A stretch of DNA of 64,000 nt from Leptasterias polaris (taxonomy: Eukaryota; Echinodermata; Asteroidea; Forcipulatida; Asteriidae). The position numbers and the translations under genes were made by a program. The stretch is taken from the NCBI GenBank assembly GCA_037783415.1, contig JAZGTN010000029.1:1488001-1552000 (forward strand). Direction: 5' to 3'. This document shows positions 1 through 46,262 of this stretch, one piece after another. Below the pieces are notes generated by a model. It saw only the letters and a list, made by a program, of their open reading frames with translations. It was not told the DNA's origin and ran no database searches. Position 1 is the stretch's first letter. Each line of letters starts with the position of its first letter.

Positions 1-37
1 GTCTTTGACAATTACAAAACGTGTTCAGTTCCTTTAA
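1..37. mobile_element. Tail of a TTAA-type MITE (family A)
   Basis: The first 33 bases match the end of the elements at 4391-4756 and 61969-62336, ending in TCAGTTCCT followed by TTAA at 34-37. The rest lies before the window. Confidence 0.7.
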
Positions 38-1064
38 GCATGTATTTACTTATTGCTAGTGCCAATAATTTTAAGAGTGATTACCAAATGTATGTACCTT
101 CCCTTTATCCATACCTACATGTACATAGTATGTAAATATAGCATCTTGCTAAATACTCTGCCAAGACAATAAAAGTACATTAACCCTCCTACTCCTGGTA
201 ACATTTTCCAGTGAGTTGACCAACCATTTGAAACCATTCAACTGCACTGGTTGTGTATGATGGCACAACTGTGCACATTATAACATGTGTGTACTGTGTA
301 GATGCATTTACCACATGATATTACATTGCAGGCTGGCATAGTTTATCTACCATTCAAAACCACAGTGGATGATATTGAATGGTCAAACAGTAGGAGGGTT
401 AAACTCTGCATGGTGGATCTCATGACTGTACCCGAAATGGACTTTTAAGTTTCAAACAAGAAAAATTTCCATTTACTGTAGGCCTACTGCACTGCATAAA
501 GTATCTACATGTAGTATCATCGTACAATATTTACTTCTTTTTTTGTAAGATGAAAAACTGCAGATTTCACATGTACCATACTATTGTAAAGTTGTACTTT
601 TCCTGAACTACTTTTAATGTCAAGTGACTTCATAAACATGGAGTTAATCACAGTCATTAAATAGCATTGTTTGTTAAAAGACATGTAGGCCCTATTTTTA
701 TGATATAGTTTACATATGTACAAACATACACCGTCAACAATCAAACGGGTTTCACTTTTTCTTTGGCATGCAAGTCATTATTACAGACTGCTTTTGCTTT
801 CAGGCGTTGCATTGTAGTTCCCTAACCCATTTTGACAGCGTTGACAGAATGAACAATTGTGCTGACTCAAGTTGCTATTTATGTATTTGTTTTACTTTGT
901 TGAGGTCAAGAAGATGTTGTTTTTTTTTGTAAAAAAAAAAAAATTAAATCAGTAATGTGTCTAGTACATGTAGCTTTCGACATGTTCAGGAAATACCTCT
1001 TTTAAAAAGATGTTCAAGTGTAATCTGCGAGGGAAGTGTCCCAGGCATTATTGCCTGAATTGTA

Positions 1065-1714
1065 AGGCACCTTATCAAAACTATTCCAGTATATACCTGA
1101 GTGAAGGTTTTTGTTTTTGTTTTTTTTTACACTTGGAAAACATATGAAAGCAAGGTTTTAGCCAGGATTTGGTAAAAGGGTGTCCAAATCTGCTGGAAAT
1201 TTAAAAACTGGGTGTCCAAATTGTTCACTTACAATACATTTACATGTAAATGACAGATGAAACGGGGTGTCCAAATTTAAAACAGGGTGTCCAAAAGACA
1301 CCCAGACACCCCTCTGGCTAACACTATGTATGAAAGAAGACTGCATGGAAAAACCTTTTGGCAAAGACCAGACACTTTTCAACCATAACAAAAATAAACA
1401 CACAAAGTATTGTTTAAAACTACTGGTGTATTGCCGAATGATAACTGCATAAAACACTGTCAAAATTTTCTTTAAAATATTGCAGTCCCCAGTTTTACTC
1501 CAGTGTTGGCTTATTAATCTTGTCAAGAAAACCACAAACATTTGACCTTGCTCTGTGGTAACCACAAACCTGGCTTCCAGTAGATAACAGATTTAAGAAA
1601 CATACAGCTCAGCTGTCAGTTAACTGTCCTGGAACAATCCAGCAGAGAATTTGAAAGCAAAACAATTTGAAGCTGTCCTGGAACCTACCCTGGAATAGTT
1701 TTGATAAGGTGCCT
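1065..1714. repeat. Inverted repeat with perfect 25-bp arms
   Basis: Bases 1065-1089 and 1690-1714 are exact reverse complements (AGGCACCTTATCAAAACTAT start). They may be termini of a decayed element. Inside, 1158-1325 is a second, smaller inverted repeat (GTTTTAGCCAG / CTGGCTAACAC) with repeated GGGTGTCCAAA. Confidence 0.55.
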
Positions 1715-2361
1715 AAATAGTATACAGGGTGTATATTTTGTAGATTGTCATTTGCTTTTAGTGTGACCAACATTTAAATAAAATTTGTGTACAAGGTGCT
1801 TTAAAAAAAAAAAGTTACATCATTCATGTCTTGGCGTATAAAAATAAATAAAATGAAACACAAAGAATTAGACCTGAACCTGAATTTCTCTTACAATAAC
1901 GGTTCAGACTGTTCAAGCAATTCTCAGAAACAAATTGTCAAAGCTTCAAAAAAACAAATGAAGTCTTTAACCATTGAGTTTCCTTGAAAACAAAATTAAT
2001 AGATAAATGAAATATTATTGCTATTTTTGTTTCCAGGCCTTCCATTGAGTCCGTCCAGTCATGCGTGTGAATTTATGTGTTTAGGGGTTTTGGGGTTTGG
2101 GTATTTCATTATGAGCAATCAATCCTCTTTGAGCTGAGTGTTACTGTACACGCTCCCATTATTTATCAGTATGGATTTTTGTTTTTAAATGTCTGATTAT
2201 TGAAAATCAACTGACCTGGAATGTTGAAAGGAAAAAGAAAAATCAATTTATTTTTAAAGGGGTTGGGGTTGGGGTTGGATGAAAGCATATATAATATTAC
2301 GTATGCACTTTCGATCATTACACTAACATCCCATGTACATACATAATCCTCAATTTTGTGG

Positions 2362-2662
2362 TTAACTCGTTGACTGCCGCCTACGAGTATATTCGTAGTA
2401 ACAGGTGTAACGGATTCTGCCACTACGAGTATACTCGTAGAGAATGAAAGGCTTTTGTATAGTGAATTGAATACACTGGCATCGCTGAGAACGCAACGAA
2501 TACGCTTCTGGCAGTGGTGAGGACACATCATCAGAATTTGTATGCTACAACATGTAGACACAAAAAAAAATACCTATTTGGTGTGCGCGCATGCGCACCA
2601 CACTTAGATGCTTGGCAAATGGGATTCCCCTACGAATTTATGACCGGCAGTCAACGTGTTAA
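2362..2662. mobile_element. MITE flanked by TTAA (family F)
   Basis: TTAA at 2362-2365 and 2659-2662 flank termini CTCGTTGACTGCCG and CGGCAGTCAACGTG. No coding capacity. The TTAA duplication suggests a piggyBac-type or similar transposase supplied in trans. Confidence 0.7.
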
Positions 2663-2829
2663 CGTCTAAATATAATTGGTTTAGTTATTTCATTTCCTGC
2701 ATGGATTTAAAGTAATAACAAATACTTTACTTTGATTTAGCTTGAACTTTTTGTCTAGAATACAAGCTTGATACATTTACAGTACAGATGTACATGTAGG
2801 TACATGTATGGTACAGGACATGTGGCATG

Positions 2830-2972
2830 TTTTGGCCGAGGGATCTAGTGCATTGGACTTAAGTTCCACGGCAGAATCATTCGGTCGTCACACTTAAACC
2901 ACTAAAACCATAATTGCTTCTCTTAACCCAGGTGTATAAATGGAAACCTGAGAGGGCAGTCTCTAGACAGTG
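2830..2972 (+). mobile_element. tRNA-derived SINE fragment
   Basis: Degraded copy of the SINE at 14073-14417: TTGGCCGAGG box A-like head, then ATAATTGCTTCTCTTAACCC and GAGGGCAG body. Confidence 0.6.
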
Positions 2973-4348
2973 TTGTGTTGCATGCTTCCAAGGAAGTTTA
3001 GAAAGTTTAAGGAATGGTATAAAGGAAGCACATGTATGCCTGATGAACAGTGACAGTACAGGGTTTGCCTTGTGAGTAAGCTTGTCATTTCACTAGTCAT
3101 GCCTGGTCTGCCAGCGTTTTCACTATTAGGGCCTAGATATATCATTAGAATAGGGATGCTTTTCAACACTGAACTACATGTAGCCAGTCTGTCCTCTTGC
3201 ATACTTGGAGTGAATTTTGACTGGTCCTCGGGTGTTCGTTGTACTTGGCCAGCAAATCGTTGTAAAGTGAGATACATGTAAAATGTAAAAATGCAAAGTG
3301 CCTTTATACATGTAGCGATAAAGGATGCACAAGGGTATAGATACATATGTAGGCCTATATCTAATCATTACTAATTGTAACGTTTAAATAAAATTCACTG
3401 TACAAGCAAAAGACGAAGTTTCATGCAGTAAAATTGTAGACATGGGTTGTACATTATATTCATCACTTTGTCAACAGAGATACCTAAATGTATTTTTATT
3501 TTATGTTAATTTCTGAGTCACCTTTCCCTGCAGGAATTTAAAGAAATGGCAAAGGATTTCCTTCGTCAGGTTTCAACTGTTCGTTTTCTGAGTGAGAACC
3601 CTTTTTTTAGCACAGATTATAGACAGTACAGCACAAATTACATTTAACATTGGAATTGACAACTTTTGTTTTCTAAAGTATACATGTTCCTCCCTAAACA
3701 AGGCCAAAAGTCACTCATTGGTCAGTTGGTAAGCATGGAAAGGGGCTACAAGAAGAGAACTTTTAAGATGAAAATAACTCGGAGGAGCTGAACATTCCTC
3801 TTAAAGCAGTCTAGATTTTAAGATGGAGGGAAACATGCACTGCACGCATGGCTTTCCAAAGAGATGCAGTACATGAAAAAAAACTGTTTTAATGACTCTT
3901 TGTTTGCAAGAAAAATCAACAAACCTAACCGGCATCAAACAGCAATAAGCACTGACAATCTTGGATAAAAGGGTTACCACTTCCTTGTTGGGCTGATGAA
4001 TTTAGCAATAGACAATCAGATAAGCATTTATTGGAAGCAGACTTGGTAATATCAGAGTCAGACAGGATTATCCCCATTTTCTAGAGTGGTGTGTGGTGTA
4101 TGTTTACTTATTAAAGTGTTAGTTTATTTTGCTTAAGTGTAAACCCAAAGTGTCAATAGATAAAACTTATAAATAATTCCTTATACCTACTGACATTTGT
4201 ATTTGAATATTTTTGATTTATTTTGATGGCACATTCCTGTAATCTACATATCTGACTTGTCAAAGAGCTGATAGAAAGTGCTGTTGGGAGTATGTTTGTC
4301 ATTTAAAAGGTCTGAACTTTCTTGTCCCTGTGGAAATATGGCTTGTCA

Positions 4349-4880
4349 TGGCTGAGCCGGTTTAGCGCATCAAATTAAAGTTGTGGTTAAAGGCACTGAA
4401 CAAGTTTGGTAATTACTCAAAATATATTAGCATAAAAACTTACTTGGTAACCAGCAACGGAGAGCTGTTGATAGTATAAAACATTGTGAGAAACCACTCC
4501 CTCTGAAGTAACATAGTTTTTGAGAAAGAGGTAACTTCTCACTAAAATAATAAAATACTTCATGCATGAAGCCTTTTATTAGCATCTGAAAGCACACAAA
4601 ATTGTGCAACAAGGATGTTTTTTCTTTCTTTATTTTCTTGCAACTTCGATGACCGATTCAGCCCAAACTTTCACAGGTTTGTTATTTTATGCATATGTTG
4701 GGATACACCGAGTGACAATACTGGTCTTTGATAATTACCAAACATGTTCAGTGCCTTTAAGTCATTGGGGTGTATTGTAGATTCCAGTCCTGCTCATGAC
4801 ACTTGTGTCCTTGAGCAAAATGCTTTATAATTGCTTCTCTTAAATCACCAAGAGGTTTAAATGGGTACACTGCTAAAAGT
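4349..4880 (+). mobile_element. tRNA-derived SINE interrupted by a MITE
   Basis: 4349-4386 is the tRNA-like head (ATGGCTGAGCCGGTTTAGCG) and 4761-4880 is the box B and body (TGCTCATGACACTTGTGTCC). The two halves match the intact SINE at 14073-14417 on either side of a MITE at 4391-4756. Confidence 0.75.
4387..4760. mobile_element. TTAA-type MITE (family A), complete, 366 bp
   Basis: Termini AGGCACTGAACAAGTTTGG and its near-perfect inverted copy, flanked by TTAA at 4387-4390 and 4757-4760. Inserted inside a SINE. Oriented opposite to the copy at 61969-62336. Non-coding. Confidence 0.88.
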
Positions 4881-4981
4881 GGTATTCTTGAAATTCGAAA
4901 ACAAATCGTATTTCAAGAAAAAAGTTTTTGTGTCACTCCCTAGACAAATTTTCTATTAATTAAGATTTTTTCTTATTCCAG

Positions 4982-5027
4982 GATTGCATTGCTCTATCCG
5001 AAAGTTGTTACAAAGATGGAAATTGTA
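4982..5027 (+). CDS. Candidate first coding exon of the class I myosin
   Basis: A strong pyrimidine tract and AG (ending 4981) precede this 46-nt stretch, and a GTAAGC donor follows at 5028. It contains ATG at 5016 and reads M-E-I-V, ending in phase 0, exactly what the exon at 5430 needs (A-Y-H-W-Q-S). Vertebrate MYO1E/F also have only about six to nine residues before HWQS. The frame is open upstream of the ATG to the acceptor, so the stretch could be 5'UTR plus start, or chance. The four residues themselves are not conserved with MYO1E/F, so the true exon may lie elsewhere or before the window. Confidence 0.3.
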
Positions 5028-5429
5028 GTAAGCATCCAGTCCTGCAAAATTATTTCGTCTGAAATGCCCCCGCTGATTAGAATTCAATAACAACAAATTA
5101 AACTAAGAAACAGAAACAATTCATGCATGAATTGTTTCTCAGATTTCTGAGGGTTGGTGTCTGTTCGCGAATACTGCGGCCAGAGATGCGGTTGGTACCC
5201 GCTGTCACTTCGCTAAGTGTGGATAGATTCGACGTTCTTATGAAATTACTGTGACAGTTTTTTGGCTGTTTTGTCAACAAGTACAGACACCAGGTTTAGC
5301 TGAAACATTCACCTTTGACTTTTATTGTATCTTTCTTGATAATTTTGCCTATAAATCAGCATTACGTTGGCAACAACCAATCTATGACCCAACGTTTAAC
5401 TTGTAAACATTTTGTTTTGCTTATTGCAG

Positions 5430-38950
<33,521 letters not shown>

Positions 38951-40689
38951 TTGACCTCCACAGCAAAACTTGTAAATATTCCTGAGACATCTCTAATTAC
39001 ATGGTTTCTATGACAACAATGTAAACTGTATTTAAAATTATCTGTTCATTACCACATTCTGGGGAAAAGGAGTCTTTCATGTGCTATCATATATGAAGCA
39101 ATATTGGGGGGGGGGGGGGGGGAGATACCAAACTGGGAAACATTTAGATTGATGTGGCTCTTTGATTTTTAAGCAGACCAATGCTTCAGCCTAGGGTTAG
39201 GGTTAGGAAATGATATTTGTTCTTGTATATTGTGCCTTCCCTTTGAAGCAGAGGATAAGTGGGGGAACTGTGAAACAATTGTTCGTTAAGTCCACATCAT
39301 GCCTTGGCTTATCCGGGATGGTTTGATTGTCTGGGTGTCTGGAAGGATTTGCGTCTAACAATACATTCTTTTACAACAGGTGCATCCCAGACTGTTTCCG
39401 TTATCTTCATGTTCAATGTTTCAACACATAACAACTAAAAAGCTTCAATTTTTTCCCCTTTTTGGGGTTTTTGTGAAAACCTCCCTGAAATAGCAAAGTT
39501 CTACTTGCATTGTCACGGATATTGTGACAATTTTAAACGACTTGGTGAGTTCGTATTTCATTTACAGATGTGAAAGGGCTTTTGCAAAAGGAGGTAAGAA
39601 TTGGGGTCAGATTGTTACAAGTTACATTGTTTTGGAGTAGATGAAGTTGAAAATTGAACATGAACATCTGTACTGTGCTGTTTGTTTTATTTCAATTAGA
39701 CATTCCATTTAGGCAATTAGTTTGTCTAGATTTTCCAGAATAAGTGGGGAAATCCAAGCCCAGAAATTTATTTAAAGTAATTTTCATGAAAGTGAAATAT
39801 TCCTGTGCATAGCAAGGTTATGAATTGCCTGTAAAGAATGAATTTGTGTCAGCGTCACGCTAAAAGACGAATCAAATCCATTAAACCTGTCGGCTCCATC
39901 TGATTTTCACTTCACAACTTGTGTTTCGAAAAAAACAAACATTATCTTTAGTGGTAGCTTTAACAAAATCATTCAGTGTTTTGATTCTGAGCCTGGAACA
40001 AGGCCGCGATTACGAGGACCCCTGGGGAGGGGGTAGCTTGCTGTGCTGTTTCCTCTCGACTTGGACACAATACTCTTCCTGCTTTGGTAAAGATGTGGGG
40101 ATGTGAGTCATGGAGGTCATGGGTCAGCGGCTTGTAGTAGGTAAGGGACGTTCTTGGCGTATAGGAATGCTGGGGGAACACATAAGCCTGTGGTATTAGC
40201 TTATGACGCATAGAATGCTTTGCGTGTTATGGAAATAGTGACAAATACAAAGCACCTTGCATAATGTTTGGGAAAATCTATAATCTCATAGTTTTCTAGG
40301 TTTGCTTGGATTGAGAAAATTGAAGTTCTGTGGCAAACTACAATGCATAATAAGTGCCTTAATTGATTGATTGATTATTTTTTTTGAGAATCGCAGTTTC
40401 GCAGAATTTTTCTGTTTCCTAAATGTTTGTATGTTTCTAATTTTGGGAAATGCAACTTTCTTAATTTTTATACATGGATTGCCTTGATAAAAGATGATGG
40501 GGTGGGGGTTGGTTAGTTCAGATAGTTATTAGGTACACTAGAGAACTCTTTTAATTTCAATAGTGAAAACAATTTGACATTTTGGAGCAACCGTAGTGTA
40601 CAAGGCCATTTTTGTGGACTCATTATTTCCTTTTGTCAAACAATTCCTCTTCATTCATCAAGTGTATTATTCTAATTTTAAATAATATG

Positions 40690-40915
40690 GTGTTGGACAA
40701 AGACAAAATGGCTCGAGCGGGATTTGAACCAACAACCTCCGGTTTAACATGCCGGTGCTCTACCAACTGTTGGTAGTCTCCCCCTATTTTGTCAGTATCT
40801 TTGTTCGAGGGGTGCCATTCAACCTGTAGCTGCAATGTAGCCAGGGGATCACCTTAAGGGGATGCAACTTTTTTATTTCAAATATCAAGTTATAAACCAC
40901 AAGGGCAACTGACCA
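40690..40915 (-). mobile_element. Second tRNA-derived SINE type
   Basis: CTCGAGCGGGATTTGAACCA and GGTTTAACATGCCGGTGCTC (tRNA-like, reversed) followed by the same body as 31736-31925 (TAGCCAGGGGATCACC). Confidence 0.72.
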
Positions 40916-41668
40916 AGTAAAGTGTTAATAAATCGGTGTTAAACAATGATTTTTTTTTCTCTTATTTTAAGAGAGATGTATTTAGGGTTTTGCAGGATGG
41001 TTGAATACCGGTTGGAAATAATGTCATTTTGAGGATTGACAAAATTGTACAGAATATTGTTAGATTTATTGTAGAATTACAAAACCCCCCATTGTGGGAA
41101 CTTCCATTAATTCACTTTATGACGAGTTTAACTTACTAACCAAGAAATAATGACTGATGCCTTTTCTTGTATATTTTGTTTCCTGTAAAAGTTTATGATT
41201 GACTAATTTTAGTCCAGTAAATGACACTTCTTTGCAATAACTAGGGTTTTATTTCAGGGGTATTTAGAGTTTTGGTGGCACTTTAAATCCGCGTTTAACT
41301 AAGATCACTGAGAGATGTATTAGAAATTCTACTTAATTAAACAAAATCGAAATCTTCCATTAATTATACAGCGAAAGGCAATTTTGAAATCATAGATATG
41401 ACTAATTGAAAAGCTGTTTATATTTTTGTATTATACTCTATGTAGTAATTATAGGTGGAGCGAAACGATGATTGTCAACACAGTAATGTATCCTTCCGCT
41501 AACAACAAGTAAACCCTGGTTTAACTGTCATTCTATGAAAAAATTACAGAAGTTTTTATGTTTGAATAGTTAGTTTTGTCTCATCATTTTGTCTAGTAGA
41601 AGTTATACATAGTTCTTCTTCAGGCAGAACTTCTTATCGCATAAGGGTTCAAATAGTTTTGGGTACTG

Positions 41669-42062
41669 ACCAATTTAAAGGTAGTGTCATAGATTGGTTT
41701 TTGTCAACGTAATGCCGATTTATTTGCCAAAATTTGATAACGACACAATAAACGTTACATACATGTAAAAGTTTCAGCTGAGAAAACAGCCAAAAGCAAG
41801 TACGTCGAATACATCAAAGTTTAGCAAGGTGAAAGAGGCTATGCCTACCACCTGCATCTCTGGCCGCAGCATTCGCGAACGGGCACCATCCCTCAGAAAT
41901 CTGAGGAAAGATTCATGCATGAATCGTCATTATCTCAGATTCAAGTTTTTGTGTGTGAAAAATTATCCAATCCCATGTTACTTCAAAGGCAGAATCCTTT
42001 CCCAAAATAGTTCATACTATCAACAGCTGCAGTGCTTCTCACCAAGTAAGTTTTTATGATAA
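41669..42062. mobile_element. Inverted-repeat element related to 5104-5390
   Basis: Contains CATCTCTGGCCGCAGCATTC, CATGCATGAATCGT and ACTATCAACAGCTGCAGTGC followed by CCAAGTAAGTTTTTATGATA. The last part is shared with family A MITEs and 61553-61935, so these families exchange modules. Confidence 0.6.
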
Positions 42063-43097
42063 TTAATTGTTTGCGTATTGACCAATCTATGACCCTAACA
42101 AGAGAAAGTATTGTTTGGCAAACTTAACTCCCTCCCATTAAGCAAAATTTAACGTTGAATCCGTCATTGGTTTGCAATGACTTGGGGTTTTGACAGTTTT
42201 TTAAAGGTTAGCCCAACAGTAAAACAGCCAGTCTGTCTCTTGTATTTAGGAATAGTGAAACTTTGTTTTTGCAGCTGTTTGCTTTTCACTCTTGAGAAGT
42301 AAAGAAGTATAGAAGTATTTTCATATTATTACTAATATTATTATTATTATTTGATGAATGAAACTAAAATTATAATAACTTGAAGAGTTTACCTTTACAT
42401 CCAGGTGAAATATTTGTGAAGAGCTTGTGGTGTGACACACTGTTCTTGTTTAGCTCCTAAATAGAAGTTAAAAAAAAACAAAAATCGAAGTGTTTTAAAA
42501 ATCCAGTCTGATACCAAAGCTAAAATATTATGCAAGATTTAATGTGCACGGCCAGGTATAGAAAGTAATGAACAAGCTTTGTATTAGACATTAAGTAAAC
42601 GTAAAGAAGGAATGTGAAATTTTAAAACCTTCAGTTTAGATTGGTTTAAATGTGGTATAATCGTGGAAATGTATGTATGTACAAACAAACAAAAAATAGT
42701 GAAGGCGAATGCGTTGCAGACCCAATCATGGATGATCAACGGAATGCCAGTTGGGAAATTAGTCTTATTTTGTTTTCGGGTCACGAACTAACTTACAGTA
42801 AATTAAAACATTTTTATTTATTTTTTTTTCGGCGCGAAATATTCTTTACATTTTCATTTTCTATCGTTTTACGGTGCGCGGAAAAAGTTCAGGACGGAAT
42901 TGTCGGTGTTTTTTTATTCATCCGGCAGCTTGATCGTCTTGACAGTGTCAAATCGCGTGCCACACTCATGCTTTTTTTAAGTAATTTTGCTTGCCTTTTA
43001 ATATACTACACAAGCTGGTCTTGTTATGTATTGATCGTGTGAAGTAGAAACAAAATCCTCATTTTGCTGCGCTACGTTCTCGCAAAGTGTGTGCCTT

Positions 43098-43320
43098 CAC
43101 TCTATAAACAACTTCCGGGTCAGAGTTGACCCGGATCCGGGATCCATAGGGCCTGATGATTTCTTGGTCAGTATGACCCGGAAGTTGTGTCAAAATGGCC
43201 CAGAACGGTCAAAATTACTGAGAGCTCGATTATTATTATTTTTTAAAATCTTTACCGGGTCAGGCCCCCCAGGTGGAACCTGGAATCCGTGTCAAGTCTG
43301 ACCCCAGAGTTTTTAGAGTG
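43098..43320. mobile_element. Inverted-repeat element, 223 bp
   Basis: Termini CACTCTATAAACAACTTCCG and its diverged inverse ending TTTTTAGAGTG; both arms carry GGGTCAGAxTTGACxCGGAT. Confidence 0.75.
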
Positions 43321-43335
43321 GTTTTAATACATGCA

Positions 43336-43396
43336 ACCATTGCTATAATCTAAACCATTGCTATAATCTAAACCATTGCTATAATCTAAACCATTA
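43336..43396 (+). repeat. 18-bp tandem repeat, three copies
   Basis: AACCATTGCTATAATCTA repeated three times, plus a partial fourth. Confidence 0.9.
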
Positions 43397-44104
43397 GGTA
43401 ATGTTGGCTTTTGGCCAAAGTCAAGTTCATTTCACAGTGACTTTGGAATTTTCAGCAATTTAAGATGAATGAAATAGCTTTCCCATTTGCGAAAGCCGGA
43501 GAATTAAAAGCCATAAAGTAATTGAGTCGATGCGATGGAAATAAACTCACAAGTGGATGTTAGTTTCCGATGATAAAATACTTCAGATATGTTTAGGTCA
43601 TATCTAACGAAGGTTGGATGGAAATTTAAAAATAAAAGGGTCCTTATTTTTATGTGCTTTCATTTATACCCGATTGTTGCAAACATTCGTATTATTATTA
43701 TTTGTTTTATTGCTATTTTTTCACGTGATCCCACGTAGTTACATGTAGCACAGATTTATCTGATGCACTATTATGTTTTTTTCTTCTTCACCCTTCTCCA
43801 ATTTCATTTTATTTATTCAATTTTGTATTTACTATTCATTCCAAATTTAGTGGCTTGGTTATTTTGTTCTTTAGGCTATATACACTGCTATATTTAGATA
43901 AATAAAAAACCCAAAAACATTGTCAGATGTAACTGGAACGTATAGATATACTGTGTTTGTCTTTATTCCTTTGTATGATGTGTCATGTTATTGTAAAGCA
44001 TTTATCATACATTCTTGTTAATAAGGAATACGTTTGAGTAAACACGTCCAAATAAACTAGTCAATATGTCAAAAGACTCGAGAAGGCCCCCAGTGTCAAA
44101 TCCT

Positions 44105-44454
44105 TTAATAGGGGTGTGTTCAACATTGTTAAGATTGAAAATATAAATGTTCACAGATTTGCACATAACATATGGTCATAGTGGAAAACCTCCCTTGAAA
44201 TAGTTTTGCTTGAAATGCTATAATTTGTAGGAAATGAGTAAAACAATAAGCCTAGTCTTTATCACGCGTGATAAAATCCGGTGTTTGAAAACAGTGAAAA
44301 TATATAATGGATTTGTTCACTGTTTTCTCATGACTCCGAAGACCGATTATCCGAAACTGTCACAGGTTTCATGTGTATGTTGGGGTCACACTCACATCAA
44401 TTGTGGATACTGGTCTTTGACAAAAATACCAATGTTGTATACACACCCTGTTAA
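44105..44454. mobile_element. TTAA-type MITE (family D), complete
   Basis: TTAA at 44105-44108 and 44451-44454 flank 44109-44450, with ends GGGGTGTGTTCAACATTG and CAATGTTGTATACACACCC. Confidence 0.82.
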
Positions 44455-46149
44455 GTTACTACTTATTTATAAGCCCCAAAAATGAAGTCATTATATTCTC
44501 ATGTTCGTAGCTGACTTCCCAAACGGTTTTGGGGTTCAGAACTTGTACTTTTACAAAAGTCATTGTTAAGGTCACATGGTGTGTGTCGTAACCAATACAA
44601 ATGCATTGCAAATTAGGCTGGTTTAGTCAGTCCGGTAATTGAATAGAGTTAATGTTCCCGGGACACTGCAGGGGGTAAAAGTTGGTGTATACTGGTGACT
44701 AATGCTGTATGAAATTGTATTCCAAATGCACAGTTGTGTTAACTTTTTCCCGTTGTGTGATTTTGTCTCGCACTCCATCATAGTCTGTGTGTATTACCGT
44801 GCACTTGATCATTGTCCAAAGTCTTTAGCGTTCGCATGGAAGTAAACGGTATAGGGGGCCCCGGCCCACTTCACAAACTATACAATGAACCCATAACACA
44901 GTGCTTCGATAGATCACTAATAACACGGCACGGTATTCTGCACTATAACCTCACAAAGTTTGCTAAGAAATTAGGATGGGTTTATTTATTGCCTATTCAT
45001 ATTTACATGAATCTGTGTTGGTGATTTAGTTGAACCGACTGCACAACTTTGACAAAATTATGGACTTTCGTTAAACCGCCTACGTCAAGCGGTTGTTGTC
45101 GAGTTTTCAAAATCGTTTGTTGTTATGACTCAAAAAAGACCCAACGTAGCTAATGGGCTGATTCACTTTCAAAGCTTATTTGCCCTTTTCAATGTATTAC
45201 TTAGTTTATGACACTTTTCAGTATTATTTCGCACTTTAAAGAAGAACAGAAAATCACGCATTATCTTTAAAGCTAAATTCCGAAAGTAGGCCTAATGTGT
45301 CAGAAATCTCACTGTCAGATGCCCTCAGCTCAGCGTGATTATTTGAACGATTTATGATTTGTTTTTCATAAAACAAAATTCAATAACAAATATAAAAATA
45401 ATACCCCCAGCAAATAAGTGATGACGAATGATCTTAACTCAATTTCCCCCTTGAATGTGAGTATACATTTTAAATTCTGTTTAAGGGGGGTGGGGGGGGG
45501 GGGGGTGGGGGTCGACACCGGGTCACTGTATATTCATATCCGGTTGAAGTACTTTTCTCAGTTTGACTCACGCATGAGAGAGCCAGAAGATCGTCAGCTT
45601 AAAAGCATTAATCTTACTTTCTTGCCAAACGAACAGGTAGTAATCATTTATTTCAAATGTGTATTTAGACAATTTTGATCAATTGGAAAAAAACTATCAA
45701 ACAAGTTGAAGATTTAAAGACTTGAAACATTGTGATTTTGGCAGGTTTTAGCATGAAATGTACCTCTTTTTTTGGGGGGGGGGGAGATTGTACTCATTCC
45801 AAGTCCCCAGTGCTCAATAAACAAACATCAAAACTTCGAAAGATTTTGATTCTGGCTGAAGAGAAAGCTGTGTTAATTTGTATATTTTTAGAGGGTCGTT
45901 TGTTACACTTAATCGCACCAATTTAAGATTATACACTTTGGTAATTACCCCGAAATAAAAGTGTGTAGTTTTTAGATAAGAAAGCCCACGTGCATTTCGT
46001 CCGTTAGGTCGAACACTTGGATCTCGAATAATTATAGCCCAAGAGCGTCTTTTGAAGATTCAAATCCGTTTGAGATTGCTGCAAAACAGAGAAGCGGCTG
46101 GTACCCGCTGTCAACTGAATTTGACGTTCTTGGCGAAAATAGCATGCTG

Positions 46150-46262
46150 AGTGTTGCTAGGGGTTCAGTACATTTGTTGCTATGGATATACTATATTGGT
46201 TGCAGTGTGTATAGTGCATTGGTTGCTATGGGTATAATACATTAGTTGCTATGGGTGGGATA
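46150..46262 (+). repeat. Degenerate tandem repeat around TTGCTATGGG
   Basis: Four imperfect copies of ATACATTxGTTGCTATGGGTA, unit near 30 bp. Confidence 0.7.

Larger units (their letters stand above)
1..5429. other. 5' flank or first intron of the myosin, gene-poor
   Basis: Apart from the candidate exon at 4982-5027 I see no coding exon. The stretch holds a MITE tail, an inverted repeat (1065-1714), a TTAA MITE (2362-2662), a SINE fragment, and a MITE nested in a SINE. The 5104-5390 part resembles 41669-42060 in reverse orientation (shared cues include CATGCATGAATxGTT, GCGGCCAGAGATG and CAACCAATCTATGACCC), so it is probably another inverted-repeat element copy. Confidence 0.5.

Noticed and set aside
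3534..3569. Alternative myosin first exon (MAKDFLRQ after a CCCTGCAG acceptor)
   Set aside because: Donor GTTTCA is weak and the frame runs on without conserved sequence; 4982-5027 fits better.
39191..39208. Interstitial telomere repeat (GGGTTAGGGTTAGG)
   Set aside because: Only about two units; expected by chance or trivial.
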